From an uncultured Clostridia bacterium (GTDB lineage: Bacteria > Bacillota > Clostridia > TANB77 > CAG-508), in the NCBI GenBank assembly GCA_944392805.1, contig CALXXZ010000004.1, forward strand, positions 103,806 to 167,805: a DNA stretch of 64,000 nt. The letters run 5' to 3'. Of this stretch, positions 44,694-52,012 are shown piece after piece. The notes beneath the pieces were generated by a model. The model was not told where the DNA came from. It saw only the letters and a list, made by a program, of their open reading frames with translations, and did not search any database. The translations under genes were made by a program, and so were the position numbers. Each line of letters begins with the position of its first letter. Position 1 is the first letter of the stretch.

Positions 44694-44795
44694 TATTTTC
44701 AAATTTGATATATTACTATTAAGTAAGTCGACCCCGGTACGAAAACCATAGCTATGTTTCGACTACGAAATAGTAATATATTAAATTTGAAAATA
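44694..44795. repeat. 102-bp foldback (MITE-like) element
   Basis: Arms 44694-44720 and 44769-44795 are 27-bp inverted repeats with one mismatch (TATTTTCAAATTT ... ATATTACTATT). The 48-nt centre has AGTCGA/TCGACT and CATAGCTATG palindromes and is much richer in GC than its surroundings. It lies in the 329-nt gap between spoVG and murC. No coding potential was seen. Confidence 0.85.
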
Positions 44796-44836
44796 TTAAC
44801 TAACTAAAATAAAATTAATAAATTGGAACAAAAAAC

Positions 44837-44865
44837 TTGAAATTTGCATTATATAAGTATATAAT
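44837..44865 (+). promoter_or_regulatory. murC promoter
   Basis: TTGAAA (44837-44842), 17-nt spacer, TATAAT (44860-44865). Confidence 0.8.
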
Positions 44866-44895
44866 CTAAACATAAAATTACAGGGAGTGTTTATA

Positions 44896-46275
44896 ATGCC
44901 AAATATTGATAATATAAAAAAATATAAAAAAGTACATATGATTGGAATCGGCGGAGTTAGTATGAGTGGAATTGCTGAAATTCTATTAAATTGGGGATTT
45001 TCAGTTTCTGGTAGTAACAATGTTGATTCAGAAATTTTACATACTTTAAAGAATGCGGGAATAAAAATTTTTATAGGACATAATGCTGAAAATGTAGTTG
45101 GAGCTGATTGCGTAGTTTATACAGCTGCAATAAATAAAGATAATCCTGAATTAGTTCATGCCAAAGAACTTGGTATTCCTACTATAGAAAGGTCTGATTT
45201 TCTTGGTGAACTTACTAGATGTTATGAAAACACAATAGCTGTTTCAGGAACACATGGAAAAACAACAACTACTTCTCTTGTTTCTTTATGTTTTATTGAA
45301 GCTATGAAAGATCCAAGTATTCAAGTTGGTGCAATAATTAAAGATCTTGATGGAAATTATAGAGTTGGAAATAGTGAAAATTTTATAATTGAAGCATGTG
45401 AATATGTTGAAAGCTTTTTAAAGTTTAGTCCAAAGTCAGAAATCATTTTAAATATTGATAATGACCATTTAGATTATTATAAAAATATCGAAAATGTAAA
45501 AAAAGCTTTTATTAAATATGTTCAATTATTGCCTGAAGATGGTCATCTAGTTATAAATGCTGATGATAATAATTGTTTAGATTTACCGAATTTTTCAAAA
45601 GCACCTTGTATTAAATATGGTATTGAAAATGATGATGTTGATTTTCTTGCAAAAAATATCAAATTTAATGAGAATGGTTTTCCTGAATTTGATGTTTACA
45701 AATATAATGAATTTTACGAACATATTGAACTTTCTATTCCAGGAAGACATAATATTTTGAATGCTTTAGCTTGTATTGCTTTATGTGATGCATATGGAAT
45801 TTCTAAAAAAGATATTAAGGTTGCATTAAAAAAATTTACAGGTGCTGATAGAAGATTTGAATATAAAGGAATGGTTAATGGAGCTGAAGTTTATGATGAT
45901 TATGGTCATCATCCAACAGAAGTTATGGCAACTGCAAAAGCTTTAAAAAATAAGAATTTTAATAAATCTTGGGTTGTTTTTCAACCACATACTTATAGCA
46001 GAACTTTTAATTTATTAAATGATTTTGCTAATGCCCTACTTTCTTTTGATAATATTATTGTTACTGATATTTATGCAGCAAGAGAAACTAATACTTATAA
46101 TATTTCTTCTGAGGATTTAGTAAATGAAATTATAAAATTGGGCAAACCTGCTAAATATATTTCTTCTCTTGATGATTGTGTAACTTATTTAAAAGAAAAT
46201 GTAAAAGAAAATGATATTGTTTTGACTCTAGGCGCTGGTACTGTTACTAAAATTGGACCAATGCTTGTACAATAA
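44896..46275 (+). CDS. murC: UDP-N-acetylmuramate--L-alanine ligase
   Basis: Adds L-Ala to UDP-MurNAc in the cytoplasm, the first peptide step of peptidoglycan. A 459-aa Mur ligase. MIGIGGVSMSGIAE is the N-terminal nucleotide motif, GTHGKTTTTSL the ATP P-loop, NIDNDHLDYY the metal/central motif, and YDDYGHHPTEV the C-terminal motif. ATG 44896 is chosen over an upstream GTG because GGGAG is 6-8 nt before it. Own promoter and terminator; no other mur genes adjacent. Confidence 0.96.
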   Translation: MPNIDNIKKYKKVHMIGIGGVSMSGIAEILLNWGFSVSGSNNVDSEILHTLKNAGIKIFIGHNAENVVGADCVVYTAAINKDNPELVHAKELGIPTIERSDFLGELTRCYENTIAVSGTHGKTTTTSLVSLCFIEAMKDPSIQVGAIIKDLDGNYRVGNSENFIIEACEYVESFLKFSPKSEIILNIDNDHLDYYKNIENVKKAFIKYVQLLPEDGHLVINADDNNCLDLPNFSKAPCIKYGIENDDVDFLAKNIKFNENGFPEFDVYKYNEFYEHIELSIPGRHNILNALACIALCDAYGISKKDIKVALKKFTGADRRFEYKGMVNGAEVYDDYGHHPTEVMATAKALKNKNFNKSWVVFQPHTYSRTFNLLNDFANALLSFDNIIVTDIYAARETNTYNISSEDLVNEIIKLGKPAKYISSLDDCVTYLKENVKENDIVLTLGAGTVTKIGPMLVQ

Positions 46276-46286
46276 GTAAAAAATTT

Positions 46287-46323
46287 GAGCAAAGTTTTAT
46301 TTATTACTTTGCTCTATTTTTTT
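46287..46323 (+). terminator. murC terminator
   Basis: GAGCAAAGT/ACTTTGCTC hairpin followed by TATTTTTTT. Confidence 0.88.
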
Positions 46324-46355
46324 ATAAATTATTTTCTTGTTTTTTATCTGTTTGT

Positions 46356-46538
46356 TTACTTTATTGAAATATACATTTCTATCCCCTCCTCTTTTGTAAT
46401 ATTACTTTCATAATCACCAAAATTAGCAACTCCGAGATTGCCATTATTAAACTCTGCCTCTGTTCTCAGTTCAAGCTGATATATAAGCTTTTTCTTATAA
46501 AACTTAATGCTACGATTAATGACTTTCACTGCCTTCAT
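46356..46538 (-). CDS. Possible 60-aa hypothetical protein
   Basis: An ORF with CAGGAAAC before ATG 46538. The product is basic at first (MKAVKVINRSIKFYKKKLIYQ) and acidic later, with codons such as CTG, CTC, CGT and GGC that differ from the AT-rich neighbours. There is no recognised domain or signal peptide. The 373-nt gap between murC and the ART gene otherwise holds only the murC terminator and an AT-rich region with possible plus-strand promoter elements near 46573-46602. It might be a gene fragment. Confidence 0.4.
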   Translation of the reverse strand: MKAVKVINRSIKFYKKKLIYQLELRTEAEFNNGNLGVANFGDYESNITKEEGIEMYISIK

Positions 46539-46648
46539 AATTGTTTCCTGTATATGCAAAATTTCACGGAATTGTTGTAAAAAATATAAAAATAGTATAA
46601 AATAAAACTAGATTTAAAATAACAAAAGAAATAAAGGAATAAAAATAT

Positions 46649-48013
46649 ATGAAAACAGAACAAATAAAAATCTCGGATGAACAAGCGCAACAAATATCTA
46701 ATATGTTACAGACACAGGGTTTGACACTTACTGAAATAAATGAAATATTAAATGGAGAATATACAACAGTTCAAACTAATATTGATTTATCAGCTATATT
46801 TAGTTCTGATGGAAATCATCAGAATGTATTAAGAGGATTAGCTGACGGTTATTCTATTGAAGAATTACAACAGCATGGAGTTAGTTCAAGAGAAATAAAA
46901 GATTTTATGCAGACATTAGCTAAATGTAATTTAACAGTAGAAAATGCAAAAGCAATCAATCAATACAGTAATGGAAGCAATATGATTTTATCTATAAAAA
47001 GAGGAACAGCAGATAAAAGTGCAATTCAAAATGGAATAAGAACTGATATGATGAGTAAATTACAAACTAGAGGACTTTCTCAAGAACAAATTTCAATTTT
47101 AGAAGATTATATTGGAAGATTAGATTTTAGTAAGCCAGTATATGAAAATTATGAAATGATAAATCAATATATGCAAGAAATGAATATTCCTCGTAATTGT
47201 TATCCATCCATTTATACAGCAGTCAAAGCTATGGATTCTTTAGAACATATTGATAGCACATTAGCAAGTTTAGATGATGGGTTGTCAAAAGCTAGACTAC
47301 CACAATCAATGAAACTTTATAGAGCAATAAAAACAAAAAGAGATATAAATCCAGAAAGTTATGTTGGAAAAAGTATGAATAATAAAGGCTATACAAGTAC
47401 ATCTCCTTTGTACGACTCATCATTTGCCAAATATGATGAGTATGATACTGTTATGGAAATATATGCCCCAAAAGGAACACAAGGCTCTTATATAACACAA
47501 CTTTCTGATTATGATAGTGTAGAGCAAGAAATTCTATTAAATTCTAATGATATTTATATTGTAGATGCTCAAAAAGATATTATTGACAAAAACGGAAGAA
47601 CAAAGACAGTTTTAAAAGGATTATTACTAAGTAAAGAAAGAGAATGCTATAAAGGAATTGAGGAAATTCACTTTGGTCAAGAACAATATCAAGATACTTT
47701 TCAAGACCAAAGTGAAGAATCCAATTTACCTGTAAAACAAAATAGATTTTCAAAATTTTTTAGTAAAATGCTTTCAAGATTTGCTAGACAAAATTCAAAT
47801 AAACACACACAAAGAAGAAATTCATTTAATAGAAAAAAAGATAATATCCAACAACATAAAAGCGATGTAAATGAAGAAAAACCAAAGGAAAAAAAATCTT
47901 GGGAATTAGACCCAGAGGAAAAATATCAAAATGAGAAAAATATTGTCCAACCTATGCAACAACAAGTTCCACAACAGCGACCACCAATAGATATTGGAGG
48001 TATGGAATTATAA
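46649..48013 (+). CDS. ADP-ribosyltransferase (ART) toxin-like protein
   Basis: A 454-aa protein with no signal peptide. Residues 1-200 are helical. The ART fold spans about 220-330: LYRAI (R225), GYTSTS (S250-T251-S252) and VEQEILL (E292-x-E294), the full R-S-E triad. The ExE form is usual for arginine-directed transferases. The tail has an amphipathic NRFSKFFSKMLSRFAR segment (about 365-380), then a Lys/Gln-rich disordered end with PQQRPPIDIGGMEL. It would transfer ADP-ribose from NAD to a protein; the target is unknown. No immunity gene is recognised. First gene of a three-gene operon; AAAGGA precedes the ATG. Confidence 0.8.
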   Translation: MKTEQIKISDEQAQQISNMLQTQGLTLTEINEILNGEYTTVQTNIDLSAIFSSDGNHQNVLRGLADGYSIEELQQHGVSSREIKDFMQTLAKCNLTVENAKAINQYSNGSNMILSIKRGTADKSAIQNGIRTDMMSKLQTRGLSQEQISILEDYIGRLDFSKPVYENYEMINQYMQEMNIPRNCYPSIYTAVKAMDSLEHIDSTLASLDDGLSKARLPQSMKLYRAIKTKRDINPESYVGKSMNNKGYTSTSPLYDSSFAKYDEYDTVMEIYAPKGTQGSYITQLSDYDSVEQEILLNSNDIYIVDAQKDIIDKNGRTKTVLKGLLLSKERECYKGIEEIHFGQEQYQDTFQDQSEESNLPVKQNRFSKFFSKMLSRFARQNSNKHTQRRNSFNRKKDNIQQHKSDVNEEKPKEKKSWELDPEEKYQNEKNIVQPMQQQVPQQRPPIDIGGMEL

Positions 48014-48059
48014 TAATTAAGATATAATCAAAAAAATATAATAAATTTATGGAGGAATA

Positions 48060-48971
48060 ATGGAAGAATTAATAAAAATATTAAACATAAATGATTATGA
48101 TATAGAACAATATGTTGAAAATAGAATATCCGTTTTAAATTCTTTACATAATAACGTTGAGGAAGTATCATTAACAGATGGAGAAATTTACCAAGGCTGG
48201 ATAAATACAAATGTTTCTTATTGGCCATCTGGAAATAGATCTAAAGGATTTAAGCTAACAAAACAGTTTTACATTGACTTTTGCAAAAATATAAAACAAA
48301 CATTTAAAAACTTCGATATAAATGTTGTCAAATCAAAATTTAATTCTGATAGATTAATGCAGCGGATTAATTTGTATTTATCTAGCTATTTTGGTGAAAC
48401 GTGCAATGACACTTTAAGAAAAGAAATTTTTGGTTATGGAAATTTAAATTCAATTGGAGAAACATTAAGTGTAGAAATTTTAAAGGGAAAAAATGTTGCA
48501 AGATGCATTGAAAAATCTGGTGGACTTAATGGATTATCTAATTTTATGGGAATTGACTGTTCATTAATCTTATCAGAAGCGACATTTGAAAATACTACAG
48601 CAGGACATGCATATTGCCTAATAAATGAAAATGGAAAATATAAAATTTATGATCCTAATTTTTTTAGCACTAACAGTACAGGAAAAAGAGTACCTTTTAT
48701 TTTTGATTTTGATATTAATAATGTGGATAAAAAAATTACTTTTAATCCTAGTGAATTAGGAGCTATTGATTCCACAGATATAGAATATAATTTCCCTTGG
48801 AGCAAATTAAAAATAATTGAAAAGAGTTCAAGCATTAAAAAAATAACAATTAATTCAAATGATATTGCCAAAGCTGATAAAGAAGAAGCTTTATCAACAA
48901 GTGATATTGAAAGAAAAAAAGATTTTTTTAATAGACTATTAGATAAATTCAAGGGAAAAGGTGAAAAATAA
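48060..48971 (+). CDS. Transglutaminase-like cysteine protein
   Basis: A 303-aa protein, no signal peptide. The region 135-200 has the papain/transglutaminase-like order Cys-His-Asp: C149 (VARCIEKSGGLNGLSNFMGI), H183 (AGHAYCLIN) and D198 (KYKIYDPNF). It could crosslink, deamidate or cleave proteins, or be a structural relative. The C-terminus ends in a basic amphipathic segment, RKKDFFNRLLDKFKGKG. It lies 46 nt after the ART gene with GGAGG before the ATG, and overlaps the next gene by one base (TAATG). Fold assignment is inference from motif spacing. Confidence 0.62.
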   Translation: MEELIKILNINDYDIEQYVENRISVLNSLHNNVEEVSLTDGEIYQGWINTNVSYWPSGNRSKGFKLTKQFYIDFCKNIKQTFKNFDINVVKSKFNSDRLMQRINLYLSSYFGETCNDTLRKEIFGYGNLNSIGETLSVEILKGKNVARCIEKSGGLNGLSNFMGIDCSLILSEATFENTTAGHAYCLINENGKYKIYDPNFFSTNSTGKRVPFIFDFDINNVDKKITFNPSELGAIDSTDIEYNFPWSKLKIIEKSSSIKKITINSNDIAKADKEEALSTSDIERKKDFFNRLLDKFKGKGEK

Positions 48972-49414
48972 TGATAGAGTTTAACAAAAGATTAGTAGAA
49001 GTTGATGAGATATTAAGTTATCTTTCGATAGAGGATTTATTGAAAATTCCAGAAGAGATAAGACAACTAATAAAATCCAATAAAGCCAAAGATTATGTTT
49101 GGAGATTTGACGAGACAAAAGAATTAAAAGATCAAAAATTGAATCGTGATACTATTGCTTTTTTATCGTATCTAAACATGGAATATTTATTAAATGAAGA
49201 ACAAAAACAATTGATGCAACAGATACATCAATTTAATGAAAATAAACTAGAGGAAGAAAAGAAAAAACAATATAACTTACATTATTTATTTAATGCTAAG
49301 CAAAATGCTATAGAAGATAGATTGCATATCCCACAAAATGAATTAGTTGTTTATAAAAAAAATATATTTTCTAAAATTTTAAATAAAATAAAAAGTTTTT
49401 TTCTTAATAAATAA
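48971..49414 (+). CDS. 147-aa hypothetical protein of the ART operon
   Basis: A helical, charged, soluble protein. A central block, LNRDTIAFLSYLNMEYLLNEEQKQLM (about residues 56-82, split here across family-like motifs), looks like a conserved small domain, and the chain ends in a basic amphipathic helix (NIFSKILNKIKSFFLNK). Its start overlaps the stop of the preceding gene. The family is not recognised. It may be an accessory, chaperone or immunity partner of the two enzymes before it, but nothing in the sequence proves that. Confidence 0.6.
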   Translation: MIEFNKRLVEVDEILSYLSIEDLLKIPEEIRQLIKSNKAKDYVWRFDETKELKDQKLNRDTIAFLSYLNMEYLLNEEQKQLMQQIHQFNENKLEEEKKKQYNLHYLFNAKQNAIEDRLHIPQNELVVYKKNIFSKILNKIKSFFLNK

Positions 49415-49477
49415 AATTTAGATTATTGTCTTTTAGCATTTACAGATTAATAATCTTTTTTATAATTTCTATATCAA

Positions 49478-49516
49478 AAACAACTTACAAACTTTATAGT
49501 TCGTAAGTTGTTTTAA
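49478..49516 (+). terminator. Terminator of the ART operon
   Basis: ACAACTTAC/GTAAGTTGT hairpin followed by TTTTAAA. The rest of the 338-nt gap to the next gene is AT-rich with no ORF; a TTGACA occurs at 49679 without a well-spaced -10. Confidence 0.75.
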
Positions 49517-49752
49517 ATTGGAGCATTTAGGGATGTCATTTGCGAAAAAATTGCTTAATTCTCAAAATTTTCCTCTCACATTTTGCTCAAAAAAATAATT
49601 TGATTAATCGACTGTATATTTATTTTAACATAAAAATTAAATTTTTCAATTATTTTTAATATATTTTCAGTAAATCAATTGACATTTTAGTATAAATATT
49701 ATGCAATCAAACAAATGTTTTAATATGATGTATTGTTTAAGGAGTGATATTG

Positions 49753-50463
49753 TTGGAAGAAAAAGAAATTATAGAAAATAAAACTGAATATATAAATATT
49801 ATTGCTCATAAGCAATTAGCCCTAAACCGATTAGATTCATTGCTAACTTATCACATAGAAAATAATAATTTTAAAAAAGCTAATTTATTATCTTATTGGT
49901 TTGAAGATTTTGCTAAATATAATCTAGCAGAAGAGAATTTTAATCCTAAACTTTTGAAAAAATATAAGCATGGAAGTATAATAAAAGCTAATTTAGGATT
50001 TAATATTGGAAACGAGGAAGGTGGTCTACATTACTGCATTGTTTTAGATAAAAGTAATGCACTATCATCAGGAACTCTAACTGTAATTCCATTAACTTCC
50101 ATAAAAGAAAATAAAAAGTATAATAATTCCACACTTAATTTAGGAAGTGAAATATATATTAATCTAAAGAAAATATGTGATAATATGTCTAAAAAATTAT
50201 CTGAAGAATATGAAGATATATGGAAATTACCTGCTGAAAAAGTAGAACAATTTAATACTGATTTTAAGTATATAAAAAAGGTAGAAAAAGAAATTTCAAA
50301 GATGAAAAAAGGCAGTATTGCTCTAGTATCTCAAATTACAACGATTAGTAAGCAAAGAATATATGACCCAAAAACATCTTCTGATATTTTGGCAAACTTA
50401 AGAGTTTCAGATAATACTTTAGACTTAATTGACTCAAAAATTAAGGAACTTTTTATAAAATAA
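49753..50463 (+). CDS. MazF/PemK-like toxin-domain protein
   Basis: A 236-aa protein. Residues about 70-130 show the MazF pattern: HGSIIKANLGFNIGNEEGGLHYCIVLDK then TLTVIPLTS. After a long insert, KKGSIALVSQITTISKQRIYDP supplies the conserved R/QITTISKxRL strand. MazF enzymes cut mRNA at short motifs. It is about twice the usual length, with an N-terminal helical extension and the insert. No antitoxin gene is adjacent. The start is uncertain: TTG at 49753 (or 49750) after AAGGAG; no ATG is suitably placed. Confidence 0.72.
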   Translation: MEEKEIIENKTEYINIIAHKQLALNRLDSLLTYHIENNNFKKANLLSYWFEDFAKYNLAEENFNPKLLKKYKHGSIIKANLGFNIGNEEGGLHYCIVLDKSNALSSGTLTVIPLTSIKENKKYNNSTLNLGSEIYINLKKICDNMSKKLSEEYEDIWKLPAEKVEQFNTDFKYIKKVEKEISKMKKGSIALVSQITTISKQRIYDPKTSSDILANLRVSDNTLDLIDSKIKELFIK

Positions 50464-50475
50464 TTGGTATAATAT

Positions 50476-50505
50476 TTGACAAATATGCATATTATATATT
50501 ATAAT
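50476..50505 (+). promoter_or_regulatory. Promoter of the candidate small RNA
   Basis: TTGACA (50476-50481), 18-nt spacer, TATAAT (50500-50505), 12 nt after the MazF-like stop codon. Confidence 0.8.
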
Positions 50506-50510
50506 AAAGT

Positions 50511-50597
50511 TAGAACTCAGCAGTGCGATATCTTAGATATTAGTACCTGCAGAATAGAAGACTTTATGAGTGGTTCATGGCAACCACTCTTTTTTCT
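50511..50597 (+). ncRNA. Candidate small RNA of about 87 nt
   Basis: A transcript unit defined by a near-consensus promoter and a strong terminator (GAGTGGTT/AACCACTC plus six T, 50568-50595). The body is GC-richer than its surroundings. A first hairpin can form between GCAG (50520-50523) and CTGC (50548-50551), with ATATC-TTA-GATAT inside it. There is no start codon with a ribosome site after the predicted transcript start. I do not recognise the family. End points are estimates. Confidence 0.6.
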
Positions 50598-50663
50598 TAA
50601 ATAAAAAAAGATAGCAAGCTAATATATTCTTGGGATAATCCTTCTTGAATTGACTCATCAAAA

Positions 50664-50734
50664 TAAATTATACTCCCATAAAATTCTAAAACTATTTATT
50701 TTAAGTAATTTTAGAATTTCATGGGAGTAATTTA
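50664..50734. repeat. Inverted repeat abutting the tRNA 3' end
   Basis: Arms 50671-50691 and 50709-50729 (TACTCCCAT ... AATTCTAAAA), 21 bp with one mismatch and a 17-nt loop; AT-rich flanks extend the pairing. It ends 5 nt from the tRNA CCA. It may be the tRNA terminator (a weak T-rich stretch follows on the minus strand) or a mobile-element remnant. Confidence 0.7.
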
Positions 50735-50810
50735 TGGAGCCACTAAGCAGAATCGAACTGCTGGCCTATGGGTTACGAATCCATCGCTCTACCAACTGAG
50801 CTATAGTGGC
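50735..50810 (-). tRNA. tRNA-Thr (anticodon CGU)
   Basis: A 76-nt cloverleaf with encoded CCA. The acceptor stem is GCCACTA/TAGTGGC, the D arm GCTCAGTTGGTAGAGC, the anticodon loop TTCGTAA (anticodon CGT, reading ACG), and the T arm AGCAG-TTCGATT-CTGCT. The last anticodon-stem pair is an A-C mismatch. G1-C72 and C2-G71 fit threonine identity. A TTGAAT-17-TATTAT promoter lies at 50821-50849. Confidence 0.93.
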
Positions 50811-50820
50811 ACATATAAAT

Positions 50821-50849
50821 ATAATACAAAATTTATTCTAAAAATTCAA
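50821..50849 (-). promoter_or_regulatory. tRNA-Thr promoter
   Basis: On the minus strand TTGAAT (50844-50849), 17-nt spacer, TATTAT (50821-50826). Confidence 0.65.
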
Positions 50850-50894
50850 GTATTTAAGTAAAATTAATATAATAAATTCTTCACACATTTTATC

Positions 50895-50923
50895 TTGAAA
50901 TATACATATATTCATAGTATAAT
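50895..50923 (+). promoter_or_regulatory. Promoter of the CPBP protease gene
   Basis: TTGAAA (50895-50900), 17-nt spacer, TATAAT (50918-50923). Confidence 0.8.
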
Positions 50924-50948
50924 ACAAAAATAACGAAAGGAGAAAAAT

Positions 50949-51977
50949 ATGAATTTAAAGAATAAAAAAATATTAATTCTATTATTAACAATTATAGTAT
51001 CAACTATAGACTTAGCATATGCAATATGCATCTTTACAGGAATTGTCAACCTAGAAACCTCTGAAAATGCTCTAATCACAAACAATTCACAAGCTTTATT
51101 TTTAGCAACATGTGTAATAATAAATCTAATCTCTATTCCATTTATAAGGAAAAATATGTTAGAACATAAAAAAACGATAATAACATTAAATCTAATACAA
51201 TTATTTTTAGGTAATTTATTTAATATAATATCAGGAATAATTAATATAACTCTAATATCAACAAAAACAAAAGATATAGAAGAATCAAAAAAAGAAAAAA
51301 ATGAATTACCAATTTTAGAAGAAGTAAAACAACATAATAAATTATTATATTTTATAATATTTGTATTCATTCTTATAATTTGTTACACACCTGCGATTAA
51401 CTTATTACCAATACCTAACACAAAAATAGCAACAATAATAACTGTATCTTTGCTATATATAATACAAATAGTTAGTCTAGTAATTCCTATGATTGCAGAG
51501 TTAAAAAGAGATTTTATTGCTTTTAAAAATAATTTTAAAACATACATTTCAAATATGTTACCTAGGTTTGGAATTATTTTAATAGTTTATGCAATTTCTA
51601 ATTTTTTAATAGTTTATTTTGTAGCAAATATTTCAACAAACCAAGAAATTATATATCAATGGCCTATATATATTTCTGCATTTATAGCAATTATAATTGC
51701 ACCTCTAACAGAAGAATTAATGTTTAGAGGATTTATGAAAAAATTTATTAAAAATGATATATTATTCATATTACTAAGTTCATTGATATTTGGTGGCTTG
51801 CATGTTACTTTAGCTGATAGTTTTTCACAATTGTTATTTATAATTCCTTACTCTATATTAGGTTTTGCTTTTTCTTTAAATTATGTGAAAACTAGAAATA
51901 TAGTAAGTAATATTTTTCTACATTGTGCTTGGAATTCAATTGCAATAATTGCAATGATAATAACCAAACTAATTTAA
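50949..51977 (+). CDS. CPBP family intramembrane glutamic endopeptidase
   Basis: A 342-aa membrane protein with about eight helices. Catalytic motifs of the CPBP/Abi family are in order: TEELMFRGF (EExxxR), FGGLHVT (His) and HCAWNS (H-x3-N). Relatives process prenylated proteins in eukaryotes and give bacteriocin self-immunity or regulate signalling in bacteria. The substrate is unknown. GAAAGGAG precedes the ATG. Single-gene unit with a terminator shared with the convergent neighbour. Confidence 0.88.
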   Translation: MNLKNKKILILLLTIIVSTIDLAYAICIFTGIVNLETSENALITNNSQALFLATCVIINLISIPFIRKNMLEHKKTIITLNLIQLFLGNLFNIISGIINITLISTKTKDIEESKKEKNELPILEEVKQHNKLLYFIIFVFILIICYTPAINLLPIPNTKIATIITVSLLYIIQIVSLVIPMIAELKRDFIAFKNNFKTYISNMLPRFGIILIVYAISNFLIVYFVANISTNQEIIYQWPIYISAFIAIIIAPLTEELMFRGFMKKFIKNDILFILLSSLIFGGLHVTLADSFSQLLFIIPYSILGFAFSLNYVKTRNIVSNIFLHCAWNSIAIIAMIITKLI

Positions 51978-52012
51978 GGGAATCTTAAAAGATTCCCTTA
52001 TTTTTTAAAAAT
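51976..52012. terminator. Shared terminator of convergent genes
   Basis: GGGAATCTT/AAGATTCCC hairpin (51979-51998) followed by TTATTTTTT on the plus strand; on the minus strand TTAAATTAG follows. It serves mainly the CPBP gene. Confidence 0.8.

Noticed and set aside
49679-49743. Promoter for the MazF-like gene from the TTGACA at 49679
   Set aside because: No acceptable -10 at 16-18 nt; the nearest TATTAT is 12 nt away.
50487-50604. ORF starting MHIIYYNKVRTQQCDI across the candidate small RNA
   Set aside because: Its ATG lies between the -35 and -10 boxes, before the predicted transcript start, with no ribosome site; the unit is better read as an RNA.
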